Part shown: one piece after another, positions 1 to 6,431 of the stretch
Layout of the letters: every line of letters begins with the position of its first letter
Position numbering within the stretch: the first letter of the stretch is position 1
Assembly (NCBI GenBank): GCA_002336975.1
Contig: DDFA01000034.1
Location: forward strand, 1-8,048
DNA length: 8,048 nt
Direction: 5' to 3'
Source: Phyllobacteriaceae bacterium UBA1940
Lineage (GTDB): Bacteria > Pseudomonadota > Alphaproteobacteria > Rhizobiales > Rhizobiaceae
The notes under the pieces: model-generated
Seen by the model: the letters and a program-made list of their open reading frames with translations, nothing else
What the model was told of the DNA's origin: nothing
The model's database searches: none
Position numbers and translations under genes: made by a program

Positions 1-808
1 ACATGATGTAGGACAGGATCGCGCCCGACGAACCGACCAGCGCGCCGGTGATGATCAGCGCCAGATTACCGAGCGTGAACCCGAGCGCGGCGGCCGCCCA
101 GCCCGAATAGGAGTTGAGCATCGACACCACCACCGGCATGTCGGCGCCGCCGATCGGGATGATCAAAAGCACGCCCAGCGCCAGCGACAGCGCCACGATC
201 AGCCAGAACACCAGCGAGCTCTCGGTGGTGACCAGCAGGATCACCAGCGCCACCAGCGCGATGGCGAGGCCGATATTCACCATGTGGCGCATCGGCAGCA
301 TGATCGGCTTGCCCGACATGCGACCGTCGAGTTTGAGGAAGGCGATCACCGAACCGGTGAAGGTGATGGCGCCGATCGCGATGCCGAGCGCCATTTCAAC
401 CAGCGCCTGGCTGTGAATGTCGCGCACGATGCTGCCGTCGGCGGCGATGCTGGACGTGCCGATGCCAAAACTCTCGGGCGCGTAGAAGGCGGCTGCTGCG
501 ACCATCACGGCGGCGAGGCCGACCAGCGAGTGGAAGGCGGCGACCAGCTGCGGCATCGAGGTCATGGCGATGCGCCGGGCGATGAACGCGCCGGCGCCGC
601 CGCCGATCGCCAGGCCCAGCACGATCAGGCCGAAACCGCCCGCCGACGGCGTGGCGAGAGCCAGCGTCGTGACGATGGCGATGGCCATGCCGATCATGCC
701 GTAGAGATTGCCCTGGCGGCTGGTGGTGGGATGCGACAGGCCGCGCAGCGCCAGGATGAACAGGATGCCGGAGACGAGATAGAGGAAAGAAGCGAGATTG
801 GCTGACAT
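1..808 (-). CDS. pntB: NAD(P)+ transhydrogenase subunit beta PntB (3' part missing)
   Basis: PntB supplies most of the membrane proton channel (domain II) and the NADP(H)-binding domain III of the proton-translocating transhydrogenase, which uses the proton gradient to reduce NADP+ with NADH. The window holds the first 269 codons; the frame is open at the left edge, whereas family members are about 460 residues, so the NADP(H) domain is outside. Visible are several hydrophobic segments, the N-terminal SRQGN motif (residues 30-34), the helix with HSLVGLAAV whose His93 aligns with the proton-channel His91 of E. coli PntB, TFTGSV (149-154), and the strongly conserved GGADMPVVVSMLNSYSGW (220-237) with Asp223 aligning with E. 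coli Asp213. The ATG at 808 lies 5 nt after the pntAB stop, with the purine-rich end of pntAB as ribosome-binding site. Identification is by motif recognition and is very secure. Confidence 0.97.
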   Translation of the reverse strand, partial: MSANLASFLYLVSGILFILALRGLSHPTTSRQGNLYGMIGMAIAIVTTLALATPSAGGFGLIVLGLAIGGGAGAFIARRIAMTSMPQLVAAFHSLVGLAAVMVAAAAFYAPESFGIGTSSIAADGSIVRDIHSQALVEMALGIAIGAITFTGSVIAFLKLDGRMSGKPIMLPMRHMVNIGLAIALVALVILLVTTESSLVFWLIVALSLALGVLLIIPIGGADMPVVVSMLNSYSGWAAAALGFTLGNLALIITGALVGSSGAILSYIM

Positions 809-813
809 GGGCC

Positions 814-1230
814 TTACTTCTCTTTCTTCTTGTACATCGCCAGCATCCGCTGGGTGACCAGGAAGCCGCCAAAAATGTTGACCGAGGCCAGCACCAGGGC
901 GACGAAGCCGAAGCCGGTGGCGAAACCGGCGGCGGAGATGCCGACGGCCAGCAGCGCGCCGACCACGATGACCGACGAGATGGCGTTGGTGACGGCCATC
1001 AGCGGCGTGTGCAGCGCCGGCGTCACCGACCAAACCACGTAATAGCCGACGAAGATCGCCAGCACGAAGATGGCGAGGCGGAACACGAACGGATCGACCG
1101 CGCCGCCGGTGGCGCCATGGGCGACCGCCCCCGCCGCGTCGGCGATGCTGTCGTCGGCGAGCCCCATGCGCACCGCCGCGACGGCTTTCTCAAGCTGGTC
1201 GAGCGCGGTTTCGAGACCGGATTTTTCCAT
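814..1230 (-). CDS. pntAB: NAD(P)+ transhydrogenase subunit alpha 2 PntAB (membrane part)
   Basis: This 138-residue protein is the separate membrane piece of the alpha subunit, as in Rhodospirillum rubrum and other alphaproteobacteria; in E. coli it is fused to the C-terminus of PntA. After a soluble N-terminal stretch of about 46 residues come three or so hydrophobic segments (about 51-69, 77-97 and 103-125). The diagnostic blocks [19 protein letters not shown] (62-80) with [13 protein letters not shown], and [21 protein letters not shown] near the end, are both present. I chose the ATG at 1230, which overlaps the pntAA stop by one base (TGATG); a GTG directly before it (1233) would add a single residue. 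A run of G about 7 nt upstream serves as ribosome-binding site. The overlap implies translational coupling and equimolar synthesis with PntAA. Confidence 0.96.
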   Translation of the reverse strand: MEKSGLETALDQLEKAVAAVRMGLADDSIADAAGAVAHGATGGAVDPFVFRLAIFVLAIFVGYYVVWSVTPALHTPLMAVTNAISSVIVVGALLAVGISAAGFATGFGFVALVLASVNIFGGFLVTQRMLAMYKKKEK

Positions 1231-2462
1231 CACGCATCCCCCTTCTTGGCTTTGGCGGCAGGCTTTTTGGCCGCCGGTTTGGCTGCCGCCCTGGCCGGCG
1301 CCGGCTTGGCTGCGGCCGCCGTCGCCGCCTCGCCCTTGCCGACAAAGGCTGGGTGAACCACCTGGCCGCCATGGGTCAGCATCGTCGCCTTCTGCAACTC
1401 GTCCTCGGCATTGACCTTGACCGTCTTGCTGTCCTTGTCGACCAGCGTCTCCAGGAAAGCGAACAGGTTCTTGGCGTAGAGCAGCGAGGCCGACGCCGCG
1501 ACGCGGCCGGGCACGTTGACATGGCCGACGATCTTGACGCCGTTCGCCGTGGTGACGACCTTGCCGGCCTGGGCGCCCTCGACATTGCCGCCGCGCTCGA
1601 CCGCCAGGTCGATCAGCACCGAGCCCGGCTTCATCGAGGCGACCATCGCCGACGACACAAGTTTGGGGGCCGGGCGGCCGGGGATCAGCGCCGTGGTGAT
1701 GACGATATCCTGCTTGGCGATATGGTCGGCGGTGAGCGCCGCCTGCTTGGCCTGGTATTCCTTGGACATTTCCTTGGCGTAGCCGCCGGCGGTCTCGGCC
1801 TGCTTGAACTCCTCGTCCTCGACGGCGATGAACTTCGCGCCGAGCGAGGCGACCTGTTCCTTGACCGCGGGGCGGACATCGGTGGCGGTGACGACCGCGC
1901 CGAGGCGGCGCGCGGTGGCGATCGCCTGCAGGCCGGCGACGCCGACGCCCATGATGAAGATCTTCGCCGCCGGCACCGTGCCGGCCGCGGTCATCATCAT
2001 CGGCAGCGCGCGGTCATATTCGGCCGCGCCGTCGATCACCGCCTGATAGCCGGCGAGGTTCGCCTGGGAGGACAGCACGTCCATCACCTGGGCGCGGGTG
2101 ATGCGCGGCATGAATTCCATCGTGTAGGCGGTGAGCCCGGCCCCGGCCATCGCCTGGACGGCGGCCTCGTTGCCGTAGGGGTCCATCATCGCGATGACAA
2201 CCGCGCCCGGTTTGTAGCCCTTGAGATCGGACGGGCGGCGCACCCGCAGCACCACGTCGGCATTCGACACGTCGGCGGCCTTGCCGATGGTCGCGCCGGC
2301 CTTGGAGAATTCCTCGTCGACGATGCGCGAGGCGGCGCCGGCGCCGGCTTCGACGATGACGTCAAGGCCCGACGCCTTGATCCGCTTGACCGTATCGGGG
2401 GACGCGGCGACGCGCGGTTCGCCCGCCGCCGCCTCGTTAGGAACGAAAACTGCCTGAACCAC
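1230..2462 (-). CDS. pntAA: NAD(P)+ transhydrogenase subunit alpha 1 PntAA (NAD(H)-binding)
   Basis: PntAA is domain I, the cytoplasmic NAD(H)-binding component that passes hydride to NADP+ on PntB domain III. The 410-residue product starts with GTG at 2462. It shows the alanine dehydrogenase/PNT N-terminal fold (about 4-140), the [20 protein letters not shown] block (123-142) with the conserved Gln133, [14 protein letters not shown] (154-167), the dinucleotide-binding turn GVGVAGLQA (172-180) followed by the acidic Asp195 of TATDVRP, and the mobile-loop region [15 protein letters not shown] (223-237). Similarity to R. rubrum domain I is strong throughout to about residue 345. Residues 376-410 are an Ala/Lys/Pro-rich tail, about 30 residues beyond the usual end; it keeps the reading frame up to the pntAB overlap, so it looks genuine. 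The gene leads the pnt operon and follows the oxidase subunit gene by 80 nt. Confidence 0.97.
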   Translation of the reverse strand: MVQAVFVPNEAAAGEPRVAASPDTVKRIKASGLDVIVEAGAGAASRIVDEEFSKAGATIGKAADVSNADVVLRVRRPSDLKGYKPGAVVIAMMDPYGNEAAVQAMAGAGLTAYTMEFMPRITRAQVMDVLSSQANLAGYQAVIDGAAEYDRALPMMMTAAGTVPAAKIFIMGVGVAGLQAIATARRLGAVVTATDVRPAVKEQVASLGAKFIAVEDEEFKQAETAGGYAKEMSKEYQAKQAALTADHIAKQDIVITTALIPGRPAPKLVSSAMVASMKPGSVLIDLAVERGGNVEGAQAGKVVTTANGVKIVGHVNVPGRVAASASLLYAKNLFAFLETLVDKDSKTVKVNAEDELQKATMLTHGGQVVHPAFVGKGEAATAAAAKPAPARAAAKPAAKKPAAKAKKGDA

Positions 2463-2469
2463 GCCTGCT

Positions 2470-2478
2470 CTCCCTCCC
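2470..2478 (-). promoter_or_regulatory. Ribosome-binding site for the GTG start of pntAA
   Basis: On the minus strand GGGAGGGAG lies 7 nt before the GTG at 2462. This strong Shine-Dalgarno stretch is the reason for accepting the GTG. The proposed N-terminus, [10 protein letters not shown], also fits the family, in which the first strand starts within the first few residues. Confidence 0.75.
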
Positions 2479-2507
2479 GCACCCTGCCGTCAGTCCGGCG
2501 GGCGCAC

Positions 2508-2534
2508 AAAATTTGGCCGGGCCAACAGCCCGGC
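2508..2534 (-). terminator. Terminator-like hairpin between the cox subunit IV gene and pntAA
   Basis: Read on the minus strand, GCCGGGC (2534-2528), a 5-nt loop TGTTG, and GCCCGGC (2522-2516) form a perfect 7-bp GC stem beginning 8 nt after the stop codon at 2543. It is followed by CAAATTTT, a short T run separated from the stem by four bases. This is a weak fit to an intrinsic terminator; it could equally be a partial attenuator or a 3'-end stabiliser, with some read-through into pntAA. I see no convincing promoter in the remaining 45 nt before pntAA, so read-through or a promoter inside the hairpin region has to be assumed. Confidence 0.45.
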
Positions 2535-2542
2535 GCGATCCG

Positions 2543-2770
2543 CTAGCGCAGCAAAGCCACGCCCGCGGCGCAGACGAGAACGAAGAGAATGATCGACGAA
2601 AAGAAGCCGAAACCGGCGAAGAAATGCGCCGCCATCACGATCAGCAGCGCGGCGCAGACCAGCGCCCCGTACTTCACCAGGTGCAGGAACATGTTGTAGG
2701 TTTGTTCGTGCTCCGCATAATCCATGTCCGCGCCCAGTTCGACCGGACCCGCGGGCGTATGATCAGCCAT
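2543..2770 (-). CDS. aa3-type cytochrome c oxidase subunit IV (bacterial small subunit)
   Basis: This 75-residue protein matches the small bacterial aa3-type cytochrome c oxidase subunit IV family (COX4_pro_2 type) that I recognise from alphaproteobacteria. This single-span subunit sits at the edge of the oxidase; in known structures it is not needed for catalysis. The N-terminal half carries the family signature MDYAEHEQTYNMFLHLVKYG (16-35), followed by hydrophobic segments at about 36-52 and 56-74. I chose the ATG at 2770 because GGGGAA lies 5 nt upstream and MADHTPAGPVELGA is the family's usual beginning; an in-frame ATG at 2803 would add 11 unrelated residues. The main oxidase genes are not in the window. 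It is separated from livF by 110 nt holding a possible promoter, so it probably starts a new transcription unit. Confidence 0.92.
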   Translation of the reverse strand: MADHTPAGPVELGADMDYAEHEQTYNMFLHLVKYGALVCAALLIVMAAHFFAGFGFFSSIILFVLVCAAGVALLR

Positions 2771-2775
2771 GATGC

Positions 2776-2781
2776 TTCCCC
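2776..2781 (-). promoter_or_regulatory. Ribosome-binding site that fixes the start of the oxidase subunit IV gene
   Basis: GGGGAA on the minus strand, 5 nt before the ATG at 2770. No comparable site precedes the alternative upstream ATG at 2803, which supports the shorter 75-residue product. Confidence 0.7.
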
Positions 2782-2800
2782 AAAAAACAGCCTTCGGTCG

Positions 2801-2829
2801 CACATAGCGAAAAGGCGGGTTGAGGGCAA
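2801..2829 (-). promoter_or_regulatory. Possible sigma-70-type promoter for the oxidase subunit IV gene
   Basis: On the minus strand TTGCCC (2829-2824) and TATGTG (2806-2801) are separated by exactly 17 nt, and the predicted transcript would begin roughly 20-25 nt before the ATG at 2770. Both boxes are imperfect. The 110-nt spacing after livF and the change of functional theme support a promoter here. A TTGACG at 2868-2863 has no acceptable -10 partner. The rest of this gap shows only a weak, interrupted stem (GGAC/GTCC near 2851-2865) after livF, without a T run. Confidence 0.35.
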
Positions 2830-2880
2830 TGGCGCGTTTGGTCGCTCGGGACGTTTTGGGTCCGTCAACGAGGCAATCGG

Positions 2881-3714
2881 CTAAGACAGCCAGCGCTTGC
2901 GGCGCTTGTAGTGTTTGACGTCCTTGAATGAACGGCGGCCCTCGCCGCCGATGCCGAGATAGAATTCCTTGACGTCCTCGTTCTCGCGCAGCGCCGACGC
3001 CTCGCCGTCGAGCACGATGCGGCCGGATTCGAGGATATAGCCGTATTTGGCGTAACGCAGCGCCGTGTTGGTGTTCTGCTCGGCCAGCAGGAACGAGACG
3101 CCCTGCTCCTCGTTCAGCTTCTTGACGATCTCGAAAATCTCCTCGACCAGCTGCGGCGCGAGACCCATCGACGGCTCGTCGAGCAGGATCATCTTCGGCC
3201 GGCTCATCAGCGCCCGGCCGATCGCCGTCATCTGCTGCTCGCCGCCAGACGTGTAGCCGGCCTGCGAGGCGCGACGCACTTTCAGCCGCGGGAAATAGTC
3301 GTAGACCATCTCAAGATCCTGCCTGACGGCGGCCGCGCCGTCGCGGCGGGTGAACGCGCCGGTCATCAGATTGTCCTCGACCGACAGGTGGCCGAAGCAG
3401 TGGCGGCCTTCCATCACCTGGATGCATCCGCGCCGCACCAGGTCATTGGGCGACAGCGACTGCACTTCCTTGTCCTCGAACAGGATGTTGCCCTTGGTCA
3501 CCGCGCCGCGCTCGGCCTGCAACAGGTTGGAGATGGCTTTCAGCGTCGTGGTCTTGCCGGCGCCGTTGGCCCCCAAGAGCGCCGTGATCCCGCCCTTCGG
3601 CACGGTCAGCGAGACGCCCTTCAGCACCAGGATGACATGATCGTAGATCACCTCGATATTGTTCACCGACAGGATCGGCTCGGCGGCGTCGGGCATTGCG
3701 GCGGGTTCGGACAT
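2881..3714 (-). CDS. Branched-chain-amino-acid-type ABC transporter ATP-binding protein (LivF-like)
   Basis: This is the second ATPase of the importer and works as a heterodimer with the LivG-like ATPase on the cytoplasmic face of the LivH/LivM permeases. The 277-residue product contains Walker A GANGAGKT (48-55), Q-loop Gln99 in CIQVMEGRHCFGHL, the ABC signature TSGGEQQ (155-161; Thr instead of the common Leu), Walker B MILLDEP (175-181), and AEQN (211-214), where LivF proteins commonly have Gln in place of the switch His. About 20 residues at the C-terminus (259-277) form an unusually basic tail ending KRRKRWLS; E. coli LivF (about 237 residues) lacks it. The ATG at 3714 has GGAG 5 nt upstream; an in-frame ATG at 3762 would run into the repeat region and was not chosen. 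The gene is cut off from its operon by a 251-nt repeat cluster. Confidence 0.93.
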   Translation of the reverse strand: MSEPAAMPDAAEPILSVNNIEVIYDHVILVLKGVSLTVPKGGITALLGANGAGKTTTLKAISNLLQAERGAVTKGNILFEDKEVQSLSPNDLVRRGCIQVMEGRHCFGHLSVEDNLMTGAFTRRDGAAAVRQDLEMVYDYFPRLKVRRASQAGYTSGGEQQMTAIGRALMSRPKMILLDEPSMGLAPQLVEEIFEIVKKLNEEQGVSFLLAEQNTNTALRYAKYGYILESGRIVLDGEASALRENEDVKEFYLGIGGEGRRSFKDVKHYKRRKRWLS

Positions 3715-3719
3715 GTCGG

Positions 3720-3723
3720 CTCC
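3720..3723 (-). promoter_or_regulatory. Ribosome-binding site that decides the livF-like start
   Basis: GGAG on the minus strand, 5 nt before the ATG at 3714. It favours the 277-residue product over the longer reading beginning at 3762, whose extra 16 residues come from the palindromic repeat. Confidence 0.65.
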
Positions 3724-3729
3724 GTTGAT

Positions 3730-3748
3730 CCCTCCCCTGGAAGGAGGG
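3730..3748. repeat. Outer left palindrome of the intergenic repeat cluster
   Basis: CCCTCC (3730-3735) and GGAGGG (3743-3748) form a 6-bp stem around a 7-nt loop. It is followed by CAATCGCATTTC. The reverse complement of the right outer palindrome (3933-3956) reads GGGGAGGGAGGCGCGCATC, so the two outer elements resemble inverted copies of each other. Confidence 0.6.
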
Positions 3749-3767
3749 CAATCGCATTTCACTACTG

Positions 3768-3820
3768 CCTTCCCTCTCTCCGGCCCTGCGGGCCACCTCT
3801 CCCCCCTCCGGAGGGAGAGG
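3768..3820 (-). repeat. Inner palindromic repeat unit, copy 1 (minus orientation)
   Basis: CCTCTCCC (3796-3803) pairs with GGGAGAGG (3813-3820) around a 9-nt loop, and GGCCC (3782-3786) pairs with GGGCC (3790-3794) beside it. Read on the minus strand the unit runs hairpin, GAGAGGTG, a short spacer, CGGAGAGAGGG. This is the same layout as copy 2 at 3850-3904 in the opposite direction. It belongs to the GC-rich intergenic palindromes common in rhizobial chromosomes; family membership is inferred from style only. Confidence 0.7.
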
Positions 3821-3849
3821 ATGGGCGCGCGACGTCGATGCCGGCCTAT

Positions 3850-3904
3850 CCTCTCCCCCGTCGATCGGGGGAGAGGTGTCGAGCAAAGCGAGACGGAGAG
3901 GGGG
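3850..3904 (+). repeat. Inner palindromic repeat unit, copy 2 (plus orientation)
   Basis: CCTCTCCCCCG (3850-3860) and CGGGGGAGAGG (3866-3876) form a perfect 11-bp stem around TCGAT, the strongest hairpin in the window. It continues GAGAGGTG, spacer, CGGAGAGGGGG, matching the layout of copy 1 (3768-3820) in inverted orientation. The two copies are separated by 29 nt. Confidence 0.75.
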
Positions 3905-3932
3905 TCGCCCGGCTGTGCTCAAAGATGCGCGC

Positions 3933-3956
3933 CTCCCTCCCCGCGAAGGAAGGGAG
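3933..3956. repeat. Outer right palindrome of the intergenic repeat cluster
   Basis: CTCCCT (3933-3938) pairs with AGGGAG (3951-3956) around a 12-nt loop in which a further CC/GG pairing is possible. It begins 10 nt from the stop codon of the binding-protein gene, so it is the first structure met by the transcript after that gene. It resembles the inverted form of the outer left palindrome at 3730-3748. Confidence 0.6.
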
Positions 3957-3965
3957 TTTCCGCCA

Positions 3966-5261
3966 TTACTGGCAGGTCTGCGTCGTCCAAGGCTTGTTGG
4001 CGTCGGCATATTCCTTCGCCTTGACGGCCGCCAGCGCGTCGATCGTCGCCCGGTCGGCTTCCCAGATCTTGTCGCTGGTCTTGTTGAACTTCGCGCCGTC
4101 CCACTCGATGATCCAGGCGCCGCCATGGCCGGTGTGGTTGGAGCAGGAAGTCGAGAACGGCACGACCATGCCGTCAAGGCCGATTTCCTTGATGCGCTCG
4201 GGCGTGAACTTGACGTTCTCCAGCCCCCAGCGGAACTGCTCGGCGTCGAGCGCCTTGGTGCTGAAGTGCTTCTGCGCCTCGGTGGCCGCTTCGACGAGGA
4301 TAGCCGACAGCACGATGCCGCGCTGGTAGAACACCTCCTCCATTTCGCCCGGCTGAGCCTTCGACTTGCCAGCGTCGACGACCAGTTGCTTGACGTCCTT
4401 CATCACCTTGGATTCCGAATTCGGGAAGGAGAAGGAGACGGCCCGGTAACCCTTGCCTTTTTCGCCGACAAGCTTCATGTCAGCATCATGTCCGGACCAC
4501 CAGATGCCGAGGAACTGGTTCATCGGATAACCGGTCTTGGCGGCTTCGGTGAGCGCGCCGCCGTTCATCGCGCCCCAGCCCCACATCAGCACGAAGTCGG
4601 GTTTCTCGCGGCGGATCTGCAGCCACTGCGCTGACTGGTTCTGCATTTCCTTCAGGCCGACCGGGATCGGCAGGAATGTAAAGCCGTATTTCTTGGCGTA
4701 TTCCTCAAGCAGCGGGATCGGCTCCTTGCCGTAGGGGTGGTCGAGGTGCAGCAGCGCGATCTTCTTGCCCTTGAGGTTTTCGAGATTGCCGTCGGAGATC
4801 GCCTGCAGCAGGATCGACGCGCCGTCCCAATAAGATGACGGCGGGTTGAACGCCCAGGGGAAGGTCGCGCCGTCCTGCATCGCCGAGAAGCCGTAGCCCG
4901 CAGCGAAGATTGCGCGCTTGTCGACGGCGGCCTTCGGCAGCACCTGCAACGTGATGCCGGTCGACCAAGGCTGGGTGACCAGCGAAGTGCCCTTGGTCTT
5001 CTCGTAGCACTCGACGCCCTTTTCAGTATTGTAGCCGGTCTCGCACTCCTCGCCGTTCAGCTTGAGGCCGTTGAGGCCGCCATCGCGCTCGTTGAGCATG
5101 GTGAGGTAGTCGGCCTGGCCATCGGCGAGCGGAATGCCGCTGGTCGCGAACGGACCCGTGCGGTAGGACAGGTTCGGCAGGTTCAACGCGTCCTGGGCGA
5201 GCGCCGGCGCGGCAAAGGCGACGGCCGATGCAAGCAGGACTGACTTCAGCATGGTCTTCAT
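3966..5261 (-). CDS. Periplasmic substrate-binding protein of a Liv-type ABC importer
   Basis: This protein would capture the substrate in the periplasm and deliver it to the LivH/LivM permeases. The 431-residue precursor has a clear Sec signal peptide (charged start, hydrophobic residues 8-18, cleavage expected after ALA at 20-22). The mature part looks like a type I periplasmic binding protein (Peripla_BP_6/LivK-like): an early SYRTGPFATSGIPLADGQADY block (32-52), LKGKKIALLHLDHPYGKE (163-180) at the start of the second lobe, and PDFVLMWGWG (221-230). Four cysteines remain after processing (Cys73, 85, 373, 430), enough for two disulfides. The start at 5261 is fixed by GGAGG 7 nt upstream and the signal peptide, although the frame stays open to 5993. 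The ligand is unknown: the family includes binders of amino acids, amides, urea and aromatic acids. Confidence 0.9.
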   Translation of the reverse strand: MKTMLKSVLLASAVAFAAPALAQDALNLPNLSYRTGPFATSGIPLADGQADYLTMLNERDGGLNGLKLNGEECETGYNTEKGVECYEKTKGTSLVTQPWSTGITLQVLPKAAVDKRAIFAAGYGFSAMQDGATFPWAFNPPSSYWDGASILLQAISDGNLENLKGKKIALLHLDHPYGKEPIPLLEEYAKKYGFTFLPIPVGLKEMQNQSAQWLQIRREKPDFVLMWGWGAMNGGALTEAAKTGYPMNQFLGIWWSGHDADMKLVGEKGKGYRAVSFSFPNSESKVMKDVKQLVVDAGKSKAQPGEMEEVFYQRGIVLSAILVEAATEAQKHFSTKALDAEQFRWGLENVKFTPERIKEIGLDGMVVPFSTSCSNHTGHGGAWIIEWDGAKFNKTSDKIWEADRATIDALAAVKAKEYADANKPWTTQTCQ

Positions 5262-5268
5262 TTCGTTT

Positions 5269-5273
5269 CCTCC
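5269..5273 (-). promoter_or_regulatory. Ribosome-binding site that fixes the start of the binding-protein gene
   Basis: GGAGG, 7 nt before the ATG at 5261 on the minus strand. Together with the signal peptide this shows that the long in-frame upstream extension inside livM is not translated as part of this gene. The rest of the 89-nt gap (5274-5350) holds only a small stem GCGGC/GCCGC (5321-5334); I see no clear promoter. Confidence 0.8.
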
Positions 5274-5350
5274 ACTTGTTCTATTCTCCGGTTGGATCGG
5301 GCGAACAGACCCGTTTCCTAGCGGCCCTTGCCGCCATTTCCTTGCGCCGC

Positions 5351-6427
5351 TCAGTGCGGGAACGGCCAGATGATGAGCTTCTCCCGGATCACCTGCCAGA
5401 AACGGGCGAGACCGTGCGGTTCGACGATCAGGAAAAAGATGATCAGCGCGCCGATGGTCATGATGTTGAGATGCTCGACCGTCGCCGAGCTTATCGGCAG
5501 CCCGAGCGCCTCCGGAACAAAGCCGATGATGACCGGCAGGGCGACGATCAGCAAGGCGCCGAGATAGTTGCCCAGGATCGAGCCGAGACCGCCGATGATG
5601 GCGATGAACAGGACGCGGAACGACAGCGGAATGTCGAAAAGGTTCGGTTCGGCCGCGCCGCGCCACAGGAACACGAACAGCGCGCCCGCAATGCCGACAA
5701 TGTAGGACGAGACGAAGAAGGCGGACAGTTTCGCCTTCATCAGGTTGATGCCGACCAGTTCGGCCGCGATGTCCATGTCGCGCACCGCTTTCCAGATGCG
5801 GCCGATACGGCCGCGGGTGATGTTGATGGCGAAGATGGTGACCAGCGCGACGATGCTCAGGACGAAATAGTACTGCACCATCGTATTGGCCGTCGGGCCG
5901 GCGACGGTGACGCCGAACATATCGATATTGGGCACCTGGATCGCGCCCGAGGCCGAGTAATTGTAGAGCCAGGCCCATTTCTCGAACAGCCACACCAGGA
6001 AGAACTGCGCCGCAAGCGTGGCGATGGCGAGATAAAAACCCTTGATGCGCAGCGACGGCACGCCGAACGCGACGCCGACGGCTGCCGAGAAGAACCCGGA
6101 CGCCAGGATGGCGACGACGATGTTCACCTCCGGAAAGATCGTGATGATCTTGTAGCAGGCATAGGCCCCCACGCCCATGAACGCGCCGGTGCCAAGCGAC
6201 AACTGCCCGGCATAGCCGGTGAGGATGTTGAGGCCCAGCGCCGCCAGCGAATAGATCAGCACCGGGATCAGCAGCGCCTGGAAAACGAATTCGTTCGCCG
6301 TAAGCGGCAGGACGACAAAGGCGAAGAACAGGATGACGCCGAGCAGGATCGCGTCCTGCCGCACCGGAAACAGCGCGAAGTCTGCGGCGTAGCTGGTCTT
6401 GAACTGGCCGGCTGTGCGGTAAAGCAT
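5351..6427 (-). CDS. Liv-type ABC transporter permease (LivM-like)
   Basis: One of the two inner-membrane permeases that form the translocation path of the importer. The 358-residue product is strongly hydrophobic, with about eight or nine membrane segments. It shows the LivM-type blocks LNILTGYAGQLSLGTGAFMG (67-86), the cytoplasmic coupling loop GRIGRIWKAVRDMDIAAELVG (206-226), IIGGLGSILGNYLGALL (277-293) and EPHGLARFW (336-344). A hydrophilic N-terminus of about 24 residues precedes the first helix. I chose the ATG at 6427, 4 nt after the livH stop; an in-frame start at 6490 would overlap livH by about 60 bases and add 21 cysteine- and serine-rich residues unlike the family. The tight junction suggests translational coupling with livH; the ribosome-binding site is weak. 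Confidence 0.94.
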   Translation of the reverse strand: MLYRTAGQFKTSYAADFALFPVRQDAILLGVILFFAFVVLPLTANEFVFQALLIPVLIYSLAALGLNILTGYAGQLSLGTGAFMGVGAYACYKIITIFPEVNIVVAILASGFFSAAVGVAFGVPSLRIKGFYLAIATLAAQFFLVWLFEKWAWLYNYSASGAIQVPNIDMFGVTVAGPTANTMVQYYFVLSIVALVTIFAINITRGRIGRIWKAVRDMDIAAELVGINLMKAKLSAFFVSSYIVGIAGALFVFLWRGAAEPNLFDIPLSFRVLFIAIIGGLGSILGNYLGALLIVALPVIIGFVPEALGLPISSATVEHLNIMTIGALIIFFLIVEPHGLARFWQVIREKLIIWPFPH

Positions 6428-6431
6428 CTGA

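Noticed and set aside
1353..2546. A 397-codon open frame on the plus strand opposite pntAA.
   Set aside because: It mirrors pntAA, whose identity is certain; the translation is rich in His, Asp, Arg and Gly, typical of the antisense of GC-rich coding sequence, with no recognisable domain.
2840..2868. TTGACG (2868-2863) as the -35 box of a promoter after livF.
   Set aside because: At 16-18 nt downstream there is only GC-rich sequence with no acceptable -10 box.
3750..3930. CRISPR-like or mobile-element origin for the repeat cluster.
   Set aside because: The repeats are palindromic, inverted and not evenly spaced, there are no spacers of constant length, and no transposase or target-site duplication is visible.
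3443..4177. A 244-codon minus-strand frame across the repeat cluster, joining pieces of livF and of the binding-protein gene in wrong frames.
   Set aside because: It is an Arg/Pro-rich shadow of two well-supported genes and reads through the palindromes; no start signal was seen.
5262..5993. In-frame upstream extension of the binding-protein gene that would give a 675-residue fusion.
   Set aside because: The extension overlaps livM in another frame, is Arg/His-rich without a domain, and would bury the signal peptide and the strong ribosome-binding site at 5261-5273.
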